A DNA stretch of 43,332 bases, from assembly GCA_009777475.1 (NCBI GenBank), contig WRLU01000015.1:1-43332 (forward strand), in the 5' to 3' direction. Every line of letters starts with the position of its first letter. The stretch's first letter is position 1. Below the pieces are notes generated by a model that searched no databases, was not told the origin of the DNA, and was given only the letters and a program-made list of their open reading frames with translations. A program made the position numbers and the translations under genes. The DNA comes from Oscillospiraceae bacterium. Lineage in GTDB: Bacteria > Bacillota > Clostridia > Oscillospirales > UBA929. Of the stretch, positions 16,444 through 25,730 are shown in pieces.

Positions 16444-16556
16444 TATTCAGCCACGCCCAATCTGAGAGATGCAGACAAAACATCCTTTTAGTTTATTGCC
16501 ATTTGCAGTCAATGCAAACTATAGTCGCGGACATACTCTACATCTGGAAGTAAGCC

Positions 16557-17837
16557 TTACTCATGTGGGTTTTCCATCACACGCAAAACCTTTTCTGCTT
16601 TATCCGGGTTGTCCTCGCGGAACAACAGGGCAAACACACCTGCTGTTTCCAAGACATACTCATCAAAATTTTCCTGTAAGGGCTTGCGGATTGCAAGTCT
16701 TCCGGTTTGAGGCTCATATATATACTCACGAGAGTCAAATGGGGCAGATGCCGGAAAGTCAATATCTGAAAACATTATCAAGTTGCCTTTGCCTAAGGTT
16801 TCCGGAAAGAGGGATACCGCAGCCTCACCGTTCGGGTCCGTCCCGGAGAGCTGATGCCACCAATTGGTTCCATCTCCCCATTGTGCATCTAAAAGTGCGG
16901 CCTGCTCAAGAGGGAATTTAGTTCCCCAAATTCTCCAGGTCAATATTTGTGTGCCAACAATCACATAACCCAAATCCTCTGATTCAAATGACAGCACCCT
17001 AGTTTCCGGATCATAAGTATATTCAGTTTTAACGCCAACGACCTCGTCAGTGTCGTTTTGACTGCGGCTGCACGCAATAACCAAAGCCTGCTTGTCGGAG
17101 ATAATCCTGATCAATGCCATGGTCTGGTTGTCATCAAGCAACCAATCCCCCTGTGGTGCCGCCGGAATATTCTGTGGATTTCCCGCAGGGGGTTCATTCC
17201 CGGATTCAAAAGCCTCCGCTTCTTGGGTAAAATCCTCCGAATGGATGGAAGGTGACTCGTCAACAGGAGCTGTAGCATCATTGCCCGGCAACCGAAATAA
17301 ACGCCAGCCATCTCTGTAGGCATAATATGCCCCAAATGTCGCTGCGGATATGAGAACAACAATAAGGAAAAGCAAAAAAGCTGTTTTCAGAGGGCTGCTG
17401 ATTCTGTTATCCCCGGCAGACTTTCTTCTGGTTAAATTACGGCTTTCCGGTTGCTGAGGGTAACGAGAAGAATCCATGCCTGATTTTGCTTTGTTGCCAT
17501 TTCTGGCAGATTGTTGCCGGGATGAGGGCTCAGGGCGAGAAGATTTTTTTCCGCTAGACTCCCTTTTGACCGATTCCCGGTGCTTCTGAGAGCCCGATGA
17601 CCCGGAGGAGCCGGTTTTACGATGAGATTTAGTCTCTTTTTCCGGATGTCCGGGTTTTGATTGAGAGGGGGATTCCATGCCACAGGACTGACAAAAATGA
17701 TCCAAAGAATATACCTCTGAGCCACAGCTTAAGCAAACGGACCCTGCCCCGGGACGTACTCCCGAAAGGCTTTGACCGCAAATAGAACACATACCAGCCT
17801 CTGAGCCAGACTTCATTCCGCAATAGCTACATATCAT
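16557..17837 (-). CDS. Double zinc-ribbon membrane protein of unknown function
   Basis: 426 residues. Two zinc ribbons open the protein (CSYCGMK...CSICGQ, about 3-20; CLSCGSE...CQSCGM, about 35-53). A Ser/Lys/Arg-rich disordered stretch (about 55-150) and a single membrane segment (about 151-170, FLLFLIVVLISAATFGAYYA) follow. The C-terminal part is probably extracytoplasmic and beta-rich (LTWRIWGTKFPLEQAALLDAQW). The topology suggests a cytoplasmic zinc sensor or docking module tied to an outer domain. It starts 33 bp after clpX, so it probably ends the tig-clpP-clpX transcript. Confidence 0.75.
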   Translation of the reverse strand: MICSYCGMKSGSEAGMCSICGQSLSGVRPGAGSVCLSCGSEVYSLDHFCQSCGMESPSQSKPGHPEKETKSHRKTGSSGSSGSQKHRESVKRESSGKKSSRPEPSSRQQSARNGNKAKSGMDSSRYPQQPESRNLTRRKSAGDNRISSPLKTAFLLFLIVVLISAATFGAYYAYRDGWRLFRLPGNDATAPVDESPSIHSEDFTQEAEAFESGNEPPAGNPQNIPAAPQGDWLLDDNQTMALIRIISDKQALVIACSRSQNDTDEVVGVKTEYTYDPETRVLSFESEDLGYVIVGTQILTWRIWGTKFPLEQAALLDAQWGDGTNWWHQLSGTDPNGEAAVSLFPETLGKGNLIMFSDIDFPASAPFDSREYIYEPQTGRLAIRKPLQENFDEYVLETAGVFALLFREDNPDKAEKVLRVMENPHE

Positions 17838-17870
17838 AAAATTTTCGCCACCCGCCCATATCCTCAGGCA

Positions 17871-19181
17871 TTATGCCACAGGTTTTTTAGTTTTGGGCTT
17901 AACTACCGCAGTCGCGCCCTTTTTGACTTTAGCCTCTTTTGCATCAGGATTTTTGATTACCTCAGGCGGCTTGCTTTCGGTGATAGACTGTTCTGTAATC
18001 AGCACCCGCTCAATCGAAATATCCTTAGGCACATCATACATAATATTCATCATAACCGACTCAATAATAGCCCGCAGGCCACGTGCCCCGATTGAACGCT
18101 CCATTGCCCTATCGGCGATGGCAGACAATGCCCCCGGTTCAAATTCCAGGTCAACACCATCTATCTCAAACAGCTTTTTGTACTGCTTGACCAAAGCGTT
18201 TTTAGGTTCGGTTAAAATTGCAACTAATTCATCACGAGTTAGCTGGCCGAGCGGGGCAATTACCGGCAAACGCCCAACCAATTCGGGTATGATACCGAAT
18301 TTCAATAAATCATGCGGAGTAACCTGTTGCAAAAGAGCGGTCAAATCCTTTTCCTTTTTACTTTTGACAACGCCTGAAAACCCCATACTTTGTTTACCCA
18401 TACGGTTTTCAACAATTTTTTCGATCCCATCAAACGCTCCGCCGCAGATAAAGAGAATGTTTTTGGTGTTAATCTGAATGAACTCCTGATGCGGGTGCTT
18501 GCGCCCCCCCATAGGGGGGACATTGGCGATTGTGCCTTCTAGTATTTTCAAGAGGGCCTGCTGCACCCCCTCGCCTGAAACATCCCGCGTAATAGAAACA
18601 TTTTCGCTTTTGCGGGCGATTTTGTCCATCTCGTCAATATAAATAATGCCGTGTTCCGCTCGCTCAACATCAAAGTCAGCTGCCTGAATGAGCCGCAGGA
18701 GAATGTTTTCCACGTCCTCACCCACATAACCGGCTTCAGTTAAGGTGGTTGCATCGGCGATGGCAAAGGGGACATTGAGTATCTTTGCCAGCATAGATGC
18801 GATATGTGTCTTTCCGCACCCGGAGGGTCCCAGCATTACAATATTGCTTTTTTGAATTTCAACGTCATTGCTGTTATTTTCGTAATACAGTATACGCTTG
18901 TAATGGTTGTATACCGCTACAGCCAGAGTGATCTTGGCCGTTTCCTGTCCAACGACATACTCATCCAAAACCTTACGTATTTCGTGAGGCTTGGGCAGCG
19001 TGCCGAAATTCTGCGGCTTGACTTCCCTTGGATCGTCAACGCCATCCTCCAAAATAGTCAGGCAGAGGTTGACACACTCATTACATATGCAGGCACCTGA
19101 ACCTGCAATCAGCCGACGAACCTGTTCTTGGTGCTTGCCGCAAAAAGAACAACGTGCCGATCTGCGCTCATCTCTTGGCAT
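17871..19181 (-). CDS. clpX: ATP-dependent Clp protease ATPase subunit ClpX
   Basis: About 436 residues from [15 protein letters not shown]. The zinc-binding domain has CSFCGK and CICNEC. The AAA+ module has Walker A GPSGCGKT, pore loop [10 protein letters not shown], Walker [10 protein letters not shown] and the RKH loop GGRKHPHQ. ClpX unfolds substrates and feeds them to ClpP. The open frame extends 32 codons upstream, but the family begins just before the zinc finger, so I use 19181. A Lys-rich tail ([16 protein letters not shown]) is longer than usual. The order tig-clpP-clpX is the classic bacterial operon. Confidence 0.96.
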   Translation of the reverse strand: MPRDERRSARCSFCGKHQEQVRRLIAGSGACICNECVNLCLTILEDGVDDPREVKPQNFGTLPKPHEIRKVLDEYVVGQETAKITLAVAVYNHYKRILYYENNSNDVEIQKSNIVMLGPSGCGKTHIASMLAKILNVPFAIADATTLTEAGYVGEDVENILLRLIQAADFDVERAEHGIIYIDEMDKIARKSENVSITRDVSGEGVQQALLKILEGTIANVPPMGGRKHPHQEFIQINTKNILFICGGAFDGIEKIVENRMGKQSMGFSGVVKSKKEKDLTALLQQVTPHDLLKFGIIPELVGRLPVIAPLGQLTRDELVAILTEPKNALVKQYKKLFEIDGVDLEFEPGALSAIADRAMERSIGARGLRAIIESVMMNIMYDVPKDISIERVLITEQSITESKPPEVIKNPDAKEAKVKKGATAVVKPKTKKPVA

Positions 19182-19263
19182 AAAAAAACCCCATTCCTGC
19201 TGTAAACATTCTAATGCCGGTAAAGACACGGCCTTGCCGCATACAAACGGCCTTCTGATTGGT

Positions 19264-19845
19264 TTATCTTTTTTCAACTACCTTATCAACAATACCATAC
19301 TCCAGAGCTTCCTGGGAGGACATAAAGTAGTCTCTCTCGACATCCTGCGCGATAACGTCAAGGGACTTGCCGCACCGCTCTGCTAAAATCTTATTTAGCC
19401 GTTCCTTGGTTTTGAGTATATGCTCGGCGTGGATTTTAATATCGGAGGCCTGCCCCCGCACCCCGCCGGAGGGCTGGTGAATCATAATCTCCGAATTAGG
19501 CAGGGCCAAACGTTTTCCCTCTGCCCCGGCTGCCAATAAAAATGCACCCATGGATGCCGCCAGCCCCACACAGATAGTAGAAACATCGGCTTTAATGAAA
19601 TTCATTGTGTCATAAATCGCCAAGCCTGACGTAACCGATCCGCCCGGGCTGTTTATATAAAAGCTAATGTCCTTGTCAGGATCCTGGGCTTCTAAATAAA
19701 GAAGCTGCGCGACAACCAGGGAGGCTGTCGTGTCGTTAACCTCCTCTGAAAGAAAAACGATTCTGTCGTTGAGCAACCGGGAATAAATATCATACGAACG
19801 CTCACCTCGGTTGGTCTGCTCAATAACCATTGGCACTAAAGCCAT
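19264..19845 (-). CDS. clpP: ATP-dependent Clp protease proteolytic subunit ClpP
   Basis: 193 residues, normal length. The catalytic triad is visible: Ser98 ([11 protein letters not shown]), His123 ([10 protein letters not shown]) and Asp172 (ERDYFM). It forms the tetradecameric protease chamber that works with ClpX. It lies 41 bp after tig and 82 bp before clpX on the same strand. Confidence 0.97.
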   Translation of the reverse strand: MALVPMVIEQTNRGERSYDIYSRLLNDRIVFLSEEVNDTTASLVVAQLLYLEAQDPDKDISFYINSPGGSVTSGLAIYDTMNFIKADVSTICVGLAASMGAFLLAAGAEGKRLALPNSEIMIHQPSGGVRGQASDIKIHAEHILKTKERLNKILAERCGKSLDVIAQDVERDYFMSSQEALEYGIVDKVVEKR

Positions 19846-19886
19846 AAACTCTCACTTCCTTTAATTTATTTTTGTATGACGCTGCC

Positions 19887-21209
19887 TCAATTGTCCGGCT
19901 CCTCATCCTCTGGGGCTTTAGGCATGGGAGGGACATCGGTCTTCTCTGCCGAATCCCGGATTAGCTCGGCGGCTTTGCGACCGCGCAGATCCTGGATTAT
20001 GGTCTTTTCCAAAACCGATTGCTTAACCTCATCTATATCCATATTATAGACCTCTGCTAAACGTTTGTATTCCTCTGCAACCTCCTTCTTTGACGCTTTG
20101 AGCTTTTCCTTGTCTGCAACAGCATCGAAAATAAGCCCTGCCTGGACAAATCTTTCAGCCATGGGCCAATACTGCGCGCGCAGTGTCTGCGGGGTCAGGC
20201 CGGTCATTTTCATATACATATCCAAGCCTATACCCTGGTTGGACAGATTATGCTGCAAATCATTGATTAAATTCCGCATTTGCGTTTCGATCATAGCATC
20301 GGGAATGTCGCCCTCTAATGTTTCTATAATTTGGTCAAGCAAAGTTTTCTCAAAGACCTGCTCTGATTCATTTTGGCGTATTTCCAACATTTTCGTTCTG
20401 GTATGTTCCCTGTATTCCCCTAAAGTATCATATTCAGAAACATCCTGGGCGAAATCGTCATCTGCATCAGGTATGATTTTTTCCTTAATTTCATGGATTC
20501 TGCACTCAAATACCGCCGGTTTATCTGCCAAATCATCTGCCTGATAATCTGCGGGGAAGGTTACCTCAACGTTTAATTCGTCACCCGCCTTTACCCCGAC
20601 AAGCTTATCCTCGAAACCGGGGATAAAGCTTCCGGAGCCTAACTCAAGGGAGTGTTCCTCGTCTTTGCCGCCCTCAAAGGGCTCGCCGTCAATAAACCCT
20701 TCAAAGTCAAATATCACCGTGTCGCCCATAGATGCCGGGCGTTCGGCAGTTACAAGACTGGAGTTGCGTTCACGGATACGGTCAATTTCAGCAGTAACAT
20801 CGTCATCGGTAACCTCACTAGGAGGCATATACCCCATAAGGCCCTTGTAATTGCCGATCTTAACCTTGGGTACCACATGAAATTTAGCCGTAAAGGTGTA
20901 GCCATCTTGATCGATTTCTTCAACCTCTACCTCAGGACGTTCTACCGGTTCTAATTTTTTTTCCGCAATGGCCTTGTCATAGGCATCCTGGTATGTTGAG
21001 TTTACCGCATCCTGATAAAAAACCCCTTCGCCATATATCTTCTCGACAATCCTCCTGGGGGCCTTACCCCTCCTGAATCCATGCACAGTCATTTTATGGA
21101 TGTTTTTGCGGTAAGCCTCCTGGATGGCGGGAACCCACTCATCCTTTTCAACCGCAATAGTCATAACAACCATGCTTTTTTCTTGTTTTTCAACGCTTTT
21201 TACTTTCAT
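19887..21209 (-). CDS. tig: Trigger factor (ribosome-associated chaperone and prolyl isomerase)
   Basis: 440 residues. The N-terminal ribosome-binding domain contains the signature GFRRGKAPRRIVEKIYG (about 44-60). The FKBP-type isomerase domain (about 160-245, with GDTVIFDFEGFIDGEPFEGG) and the helical C-terminal arms follow. It holds nascent chains at the ribosome exit. It is the first gene of the tig-clpP-clpX run. A weak -10 (TAGAAT, 21257-21252) lies upstream. Confidence 0.96.
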   Translation of the reverse strand: MKVKSVEKQEKSMVVMTIAVEKDEWVPAIQEAYRKNIHKMTVHGFRRGKAPRRIVEKIYGEGVFYQDAVNSTYQDAYDKAIAEKKLEPVERPEVEVEEIDQDGYTFTAKFHVVPKVKIGNYKGLMGYMPPSEVTDDDVTAEIDRIRERNSSLVTAERPASMGDTVIFDFEGFIDGEPFEGGKDEEHSLELGSGSFIPGFEDKLVGVKAGDELNVEVTFPADYQADDLADKPAVFECRIHEIKEKIIPDADDDFAQDVSEYDTLGEYREHTRTKMLEIRQNESEQVFEKTLLDQIIETLEGDIPDAMIETQMRNLINDLQHNLSNQGIGLDMYMKMTGLTPQTLRAQYWPMAERFVQAGLIFDAVADKEKLKASKKEVAEEYKRLAEVYNMDIDEVKQSVLEKTIIQDLRGRKAAELIRDSAEKTDVPPMPKAPEDEEPDN

Positions 21210-21526
21210 CTTTCAGCCTTTTCCTTTCCGAGTAAAAATTCATGCTTTTATATTCTAACACAACTTAAAGCGTAATGCCAGAAATTTTTTAAGATTTTTA
21301 ATAATGGATTTTTGTGGATTTGCGACATGCCAATCTAATTTTTTGCGGCTCTTGTTTTAGAACGCATTTCATGGCATATATCTGTGTTTTTATCGTTTGT
21401 CATAATTTCATCCCGCAGATTTCCGCCGTTGCCCCCTCTTGTTTTTGTGGGGAAAGCAACACCTGTCATTTCACCTGCCTACTAATGACGATGATAAAAA
21501 CTCCGGAAAATTTTTGCGCGGAGCAC
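21210..21526. other. A+T-rich intergenic region between divergent tig and LRR genes
   Basis: No gene is supported here. It holds the tig leader and weak -10, and a hairpin GTTGC-CCCC/GGGG-GCAAC at about 21428-21460. I see no repeat or RNA gene. Confidence 0.5.
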
Positions 21527-21555
21527 TTGACTCCTACCCACATCTATGGTACACT
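21527..21555 (+). promoter_or_regulatory. Promoter of the LRR surface-protein gene
   Basis: TTGACT (21527-21532), a 17-bp spacer and TACACT (21550-21555). It would give an untranslated leader of about 110 nt. Confidence 0.7.
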
Positions 21556-21674
21556 TGAATAAATCACAGTCTGTAGCGTGAGCGGAGATTTGTGAAATTT
21601 GCAACATACGCCAAGGGTTAGCGTGTGGGTTTGAGGATGTGTCGATTGTGTACGAATTATATCAAAGAGAGAAA

Positions 21675-23930
21675 ATGACCAGGACAACCAAGAGGGCAGT
21701 CGCATTGCTTCTGGCAGTTTTTATGCTCTGCGGAATTTTGCCGCTCGGTGCCCCAGTGATGCAGGCAGCGGTGAGCAACGGATCATGCGGAGCCAATCTG
21801 TACTGGAGCTTTGACGATGAAACCGGGGAGCTTGAAATATACGGCTCCGGCCCGATGAACGACCAATGGGCATCCTATACCTCTGTTCCATGGTTCAGCT
21901 TCCGAGCAAGCTCCGGTGACAAGGCGGGAATCAAAAGTGTAACCATTGACCAAGGTGCGGCATCAATCGGTAAATTTGCGTTTATGAATCTGCCCGAGCT
22001 GGAAACCGTGTCAATACCCGCAAGCGTGAATACCATTGCCGAGGGTGCTTTTACCGACAGCCCATCACTGACAGCAATAGATGTAAGCTCTGCCAATCTC
22101 TACTTTTCAAGCGTTGACGGCGTACTGTTTGACAAAGGCCAGTTAACCCTCCTGCTCTACCCCGCGGGTGCGGCAGATACATACACCGTGCCGGAAGGCG
22201 TGGTTTCCATTGCTTCCGGAGCCTTTGAACTGACTCAGGTTAAAAATGTTGTTTTGCCTGACAGTCTGCGTATGATTGGACAGGAAGCATTTCAGTGGTG
22301 TTCTTCATTGGAAAGCATTATAATAAGAGAAAATGTAGGTTCAATCGGACTCAATGCATTCAGGGGCTGCACCAATCTCGTTATTTGTTGCATCGAGGAT
22401 TCGTTTGCCCATCTGTATGCCGACAGCAACGGCATCAGCTTTTGCATCGACCCATCCCACATATACCCGCCCTGCCCCGACTGCGGCGAGTGGTCATGCG
22501 TAGACTTTGCCTGCCACTGTCCCGAATGCGGTGACTGGCAGTGTATTGACTTTGCCTGCAAATGCCCCGAATGCGGCGAATCGAATTGCAAGGATTTTGC
22601 CTGCCTGTGTCCCGAATGCGGTATGCGTGCCTGTATATGCTACATTTTCAAGGCTCCCTGTGACGGAAACTGTACGCTTACCCAGGTGCGTCAAGGGCAA
22701 TGCATAGGCATAGACCAGCGCAACGACATATGGGTCCCCTCGGAAATCACCCCGGTCGGAGGTGCAAAAATCGCGCACAAGGCAAGAATTAACCTTTCGC
22801 AGGAATCAATACAGCTTGCCGGATTTGAGCCGACTCAGTTCCGGATAAAGAGCAGTGCCAAATTCAAGGATATTAAAGAAGGCTTGCTTACATATAATTT
22901 TTCCAAAAATATAATTAGCAAGGCTCCGCTCCTTGAGCTTAAAAACCAAGCCGGCGATGTCCTGACATTTGCTAAAATCGAAGCTCGCCCAAAGAAAATC
23001 GGCGTCAAGCCGTATGTCAACTACACGATCCATGCCGGTGACGGTTCCGAGGCTCTGGTAACCGGCTGGGGCTGGACCTTGGCGGAAAAAGGAACGGTTT
23101 CCCCCTATGAGGAGGATGTTGATTTTGAAATAGCTGTGGCACCGTATGGGACATCCGAGGATGTATACTTAGGCACTAACCCCAATGACAAACCTCTGAA
23201 AAAAACTGCAATCGAGGGCTGGGGCAGATACGGCAGGGTCTGTGTGCCTGATATACCCTATTCAGCAAAGCACGTAACCGCAAAAACAGCCTATTACTGG
23301 AAAACCAAGGCCGATTACGATGACGGTAAATACATTCCGGGCAGCAAGCCAAAAAAAGTTACCGCAACAACCCTTAACAAGCCGATTAACTACAAGGTCA
23401 GGGGCGGTCTTATAAAAGACGGTGTTCTGCAAAAGCTAGGCCTCTTCAGGTACAAGTCAGGCACATATATCAGCGGTGTGCGGTATGAGGGTGGCGGCGC
23501 AATGCAAATAGTGGACGGCACATGGGCATGGTACCTGAACCCCAAGGGTACCAAGGCACCGACCAAGCCCATTCAGCTTATTAACATCATAAGGGAGAGA
23601 ACATCAAGGGAGAGAAAAGACAGAGACAGAGAAAATTGCGGTTGCCCGCATTGCAGATGTAAAAAGTCGTGTTGCAGGAGCGATGGCACTGATGTCTGTG
23701 ATGAATGCGGACGGGAAAATTGCGATGGTGATTGCGGGGATATCTGCGATGAATGCGGCACAGAAGGTTGCGATGGCGGGTGTGATAGTGAAAGCGGCGG
23801 TACCTATGAGGATGGTTACGAGGCAGGCTATCAAGGAGGCTACAATGACGGTTACAACGAAGGTTATGAGGTTGGATTTGATGAAGGCTATGAGCTGGGA
23901 TATGAAGAGGCAGGCGAGGTTGACGGTTAA
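21675..23930 (+). CDS. Secreted BspA-like leucine-rich-repeat protein with cysteine knuckles and GY repeats
   Basis: About 751 residues. A signal peptide (MTRTTKRAVALLLAVFMLCG) is followed by BspA-like LRR_5 repeats (about 90-255; IGKFAFMNLPELETVSIP is typical). Four 15-residue cysteine units CPxCGxxxCxDFAC (about 267-325) come next. A ~260-residue domain similar to the C-terminus of the S8 protein follows (about 374-637). A second cysteine cluster (CPHCRCKKSCC, VCDECG twice) and a tail of GYxxGY steps (GYEAGYQGGYNDGY) end it. BspA-like repeats mediate adhesion in other bacteria; the cysteine units look metal-binding. A GTG at 21639 would add 12 residues, but the ATG at 21675 starts the signal peptide. 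It has no recognised anchor. Confidence 0.83.
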   Translation: MTRTTKRAVALLLAVFMLCGILPLGAPVMQAAVSNGSCGANLYWSFDDETGELEIYGSGPMNDQWASYTSVPWFSFRASSGDKAGIKSVTIDQGAASIGKFAFMNLPELETVSIPASVNTIAEGAFTDSPSLTAIDVSSANLYFSSVDGVLFDKGQLTLLLYPAGAADTYTVPEGVVSIASGAFELTQVKNVVLPDSLRMIGQEAFQWCSSLESIIIRENVGSIGLNAFRGCTNLVICCIEDSFAHLYADSNGISFCIDPSHIYPPCPDCGEWSCVDFACHCPECGDWQCIDFACKCPECGESNCKDFACLCPECGMRACICYIFKAPCDGNCTLTQVRQGQCIGIDQRNDIWVPSEITPVGGAKIAHKARINLSQESIQLAGFEPTQFRIKSSAKFKDIKEGLLTYNFSKNIISKAPLLELKNQAGDVLTFAKIEARPKKIGVKPYVNYTIHAGDGSEALVTGWGWTLAEKGTVSPYEEDVDFEIAVAPYGTSEDVYLGTNPNDKPLKKTAIEGWGRYGRVCVPDIPYSAKHVTAKTAYYWKTKADYDDGKYIPGSKPKKVTATTLNKPINYKVRGGLIKDGVLQKLGLFRYKSGTYISGVRYEGGGAMQIVDGTWAWYLNPKGTKAPTKPIQLINIIRERTSRERKDRDRENCGCPHCRCKKSCCRSDGTDVCDECGRENCDGDCGDICDECGTEGCDGGCDSESGGTYEDGYEAGYQGGYNDGYNEGYEVGFDEGYELGYEEAGEVDG
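22473..22652 (+). repeat. Four 45-bp tandem repeats encoding cysteine knuckles
   Basis: Each unit encodes CP[DE]CG, two residues, C, one residue, DFAC and one residue (the fourth unit is degenerate after CPECG). DNA copies are similar but not identical, so the duplication is not very recent. The spacing of cysteines resembles zinc ribbons. Confidence 0.8.
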
Positions 23931-24020
23931 CGCTGGCAAATCTTATGACCCGGTGTAGCTTGTATCGTTCAATGGACAGGAGCATGAATATAATCAAAAT
24001 ACGAAAGGAGCGGAGGAGAG

Positions 24021-24146
24021 ATGAAGCAAGACGGAAAATGCAAAAATCCATATTGCAAATGCCCTGAATGTAAATGTGGAGATAATTGCAAATGCAAACC
24101 CGGCGAACCGTGCCCCTGCGGCTGTGACTGTTGCGGGGAGCAATGA
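24021..24146 (+). CDS. 41-residue cysteine-rich protein, metallothionein-like
   Basis: ATG at 24021 after a strong ribosome region (AAAGGAGCGGAGGAGAG) and stop at 24144-24146. The 41-residue product has 12 cysteines, mostly as CxC or CxxC (YCKCPECKC, CKCKPGEPCPCGC, CDCC), seven lysines and no Phe or Trp, typical of metallothioneins. It lies about 90 bp after the LRR gene, whose own tail has similar CPHCRCKKSCC clusters, and is followed by a long hairpin. Binding of Zn, Cu or Cd is inferred. No metal regulator is adjacent. Confidence 0.8.
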   Translation: MKQDGKCKNPYCKCPECKCGDNCKCKPGEPCPCGCDCCGEQ

Positions 24147-24152
24147 ATCCAG

Positions 24153-24203
24153 CCAGGGCAAGTGCGTGCCGGAGCTTTAATTTCTTTCATGCGTTTGCCC
24201 TGG
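24153..24203 (+). terminator. Hairpin terminator after the cysteine-rich gene
   Basis: CCAGGGCAAGTGCGTG pairs with CATGCGTTTGCCCTGG across a 19-nt loop, followed by TTCATTATTTTCT. It starts 6 bp after the stop codon. Confidence 0.6.
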
Positions 24204-24229
24204 TTCATTATTTTCTAATTTCTTATCCG

Positions 24230-24270
24230 AACCCAACCCCTTGGTAGAAAAACTTACAAGGGGTTGGGTT
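24230..24270. other. 14-bp perfect inverted repeat upstream of the DUF4430 gene
   Basis: AACCCAACCCCTTG and CAAGGGGTTGGGTT pair across a 13-nt loop, without a T-run. It could be a second terminator or a leader element of the downstream transporter genes. I see no cobalamin box. Confidence 0.5.
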
Positions 24271-24346
24271 GTGAACAAAGGATGCTGTTGACGAGAATAT
24301 TATTTCTGACAGTGTGATTCAAAATAAATACCTGGAGTGGATATAA

Positions 24347-24766
24347 ATGGAGCATAAAAAGTGTTTGACTTTCATTTTGCTGTTTACCATGCCTGTGCTG
24401 ATTGCGTTTAGCGTGCTTACCGGTTGTTCTGACGGTGAAGGTGCGATGGGGCAGCCACAGGAGGAGCGGGTCCAAGTCATTGGGCAGGGCGGCACGGCCT
24501 TCAGGCTCGAGGTCACAGACGGCAATGGACTAACAGCTGCCTGGAATGTACATACCGATGAAACAACAGTCGGTGACGCACTGTTGAGCGTGGGATTTAC
24601 CGATGCAAATGACTTCATTACCGATGTAAATGGAATGAAAGCCGATTTTGACAAAGACAATGCCTATTGGGCGTTTTATATTGACGGCGAATACGCAACG
24701 ACAGGGGCAGGGTCAACAACTATAGAGCCAGACAAGACTTATGCGTTTGTTTACACAAAAATTTAA
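24347..24766 (+). CDS. DUF4430 lipoprotein, probable substrate-binding partner of an ECF transporter
   Basis: 139 residues. A lipoprotein signal ends LTGC (Cys27), followed by an acidic linker and a DUF4430 domain (about 50-139, with NAYWAFYIDGEYATTGAGSTTIEPDKTYAFVYTKI). DUF4430 resembles the C-terminal domain of transcobalamin-type proteins and often lies beside ECF S components. A role in presenting a corrinoid-like ligand is inferred. GGAG precedes the ATG. The last 26 bp overlap the next gene, so the two are translationally coupled. Confidence 0.82.
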   Translation: MEHKKCLTFILLFTMPVLIAFSVLTGCSDGEGAMGQPQEERVQVIGQGGTAFRLEVTDGNGLTAAWNVHTDETTVGDALLSVGFTDANDFITDVNGMKADFDKDNAYWAFYIDGEYATTGAGSTTIEPDKTYAFVYTKI

Positions 24767-25286
24767 ATTCTCCATTAGGGATCTAACGATTTTTTCCGCA
24801 CTTGGCACCATAATGTATCTATCGAGAATTATCATGCAATGGATTCCTAACGTACATTTACTCGGGCTTTTCATTGCTACCTTTACATTAACCTACCGGG
24901 TGCGGGCGTTGATCCCGATTTACGTATATATCCTGCTTGAAGGAGCACTGTCCGGGTTCGCCATTTGGTGGATACCCTATCTGTACATATGGCTGCCTTT
25001 GTGGGCTGTCTTTATGCTTGCGGGAAGGTTAAGGCTAGAGATAACAAAAAACATAAAGACACTGATATATATGAGCCTGTGTGCCTTTCATGGGCTGTTG
25101 TTTGGCGTATTATACGCCCCATTTCAGGCGTTAATGCTTGGACTAAGCTTGGACGGCATGATGGCGTGGATTATATCGGGCTTGCCTTTTGACATCATCC
25201 ACGCCGTGTGCAATTTCTCAGCGGGAGCATTAGTAGCTCCGCTTTCGGCACTGCTCAAAAAATTGTATGCAGGAACTATACGCTAA
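24741..25286 (+). CDS. ECF-type transporter S component (membrane)
   Basis: 181 residues with about five or six membrane segments. The opening SIRDLTIFSALGTIMYLSRI and the central FAIWWIPYLYIWLPLWAVFMLAGRL fit substrate-specific S components. These capture vitamins and use the shared EcfA/A'/T energising module, which is not in this window. Pairing with a DUF4430 lipoprotein suggests a cobalamin-related substrate, but the ligand cannot be read from the sequence. Confidence 0.75.
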   Translation: MRLFTQKFKFSIRDLTIFSALGTIMYLSRIIMQWIPNVHLLGLFIATFTLTYRVRALIPIYVYILLEGALSGFAIWWIPYLYIWLPLWAVFMLAGRLRLEITKNIKTLIYMSLCAFHGLLFGVLYAPFQALMLGLSLDGMMAWIISGLPFDIIHAVCNFSAGALVAPLSALLKKLYAGTIR

Positions 25287-25339
25287 ACCCTCCTCGCCTT
25301 GGGCAGGATAATGTGGTCAGGTCAGAAAACAAACCACGA

Positions 25340-25380
25340 AAGCCGATAAAGCCCATATCTACGGCATTATATCGGCTTTT
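25340..25380 (+). terminator. Terminator of the DUF4430/ECF unit
   Basis: AAGCCGATA pairs with TATCGGCTT across a 21-nt loop, followed by TTTAGG. It marks the end of the resident transcript just before the island. Confidence 0.6.
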
Positions 25381-25438
25381 AGGTTGGTGTTTGAATCTAT
25401 GGCACGGCATGGTACGAAACAGGACGGTACAGGATGTT

Positions 25439-25460
25439 GCAGAAAATTTGCAGAAAATTT
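25439..25460 (+). repeat. Two tandem GCAGAAAATTT repeats
   Basis: Two perfect adjacent 11-bp copies (25439-25449, 25450-25460), followed by a partial third (TGCAAAA). They lie just before a promoter-like sequence and may be an operator or part of a recombination site. Confidence 0.55.
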
Positions 25461-25471
25461 TGCAAAAGGGG

Positions 25472-25500
25472 TTGTACACTGTCGGATTTTGTGGTATGAT
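25472..25500 (+). promoter_or_regulatory. Candidate promoter of the DUF4062/AAA+ pair
   Basis: TTGTAC (25472-25477), a 17-bp spacer and TATGAT (25495-25500), about 230 bp before the DUF4062 start. The long leader holds a possible decayed reading frame (25577-25717; ends MKSLVDGKPLLNV with an internal TAG) that I cannot assign. Confidence 0.45.
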
Positions 25501-25730
25501 TATACTGGAACCGGACGGAATTCCTTTGTGCTGACACCTAAGCGTTGGATTAAACGGACGAACGCTATCGACATGACCACGCTCGAACAGCCTGAGCATT
25601 AACGCCCTGCTCATACGGTAGGGACTGCCGCATGGTGAGCGGCTTGTGCAACTTAACAACACGGCGATTACGCAGATGAAGTCGTTGGTGGATGGGAAAC
25701 CGCTATTGAATGTTTAAAGGAGAATGCTAT

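Noticed and set aside
22473..22652. Regular 45-bp repeats as a possible CRISPR array
   Set aside because: The units are contiguous without unique spacers and encode in-frame protein repeats.
23587..24051. A minus-strand frame opposite the cysteine-rich end of the LRR gene
   Set aside because: It is a by-product of the repetitive GY and cysteine codons on the plus strand.
24180..24346. Cobalamin riboswitch upstream of the DUF4430/ECF genes
   Set aside because: The gap is short, filled by two simple hairpins, and contains no B12-box sequence.
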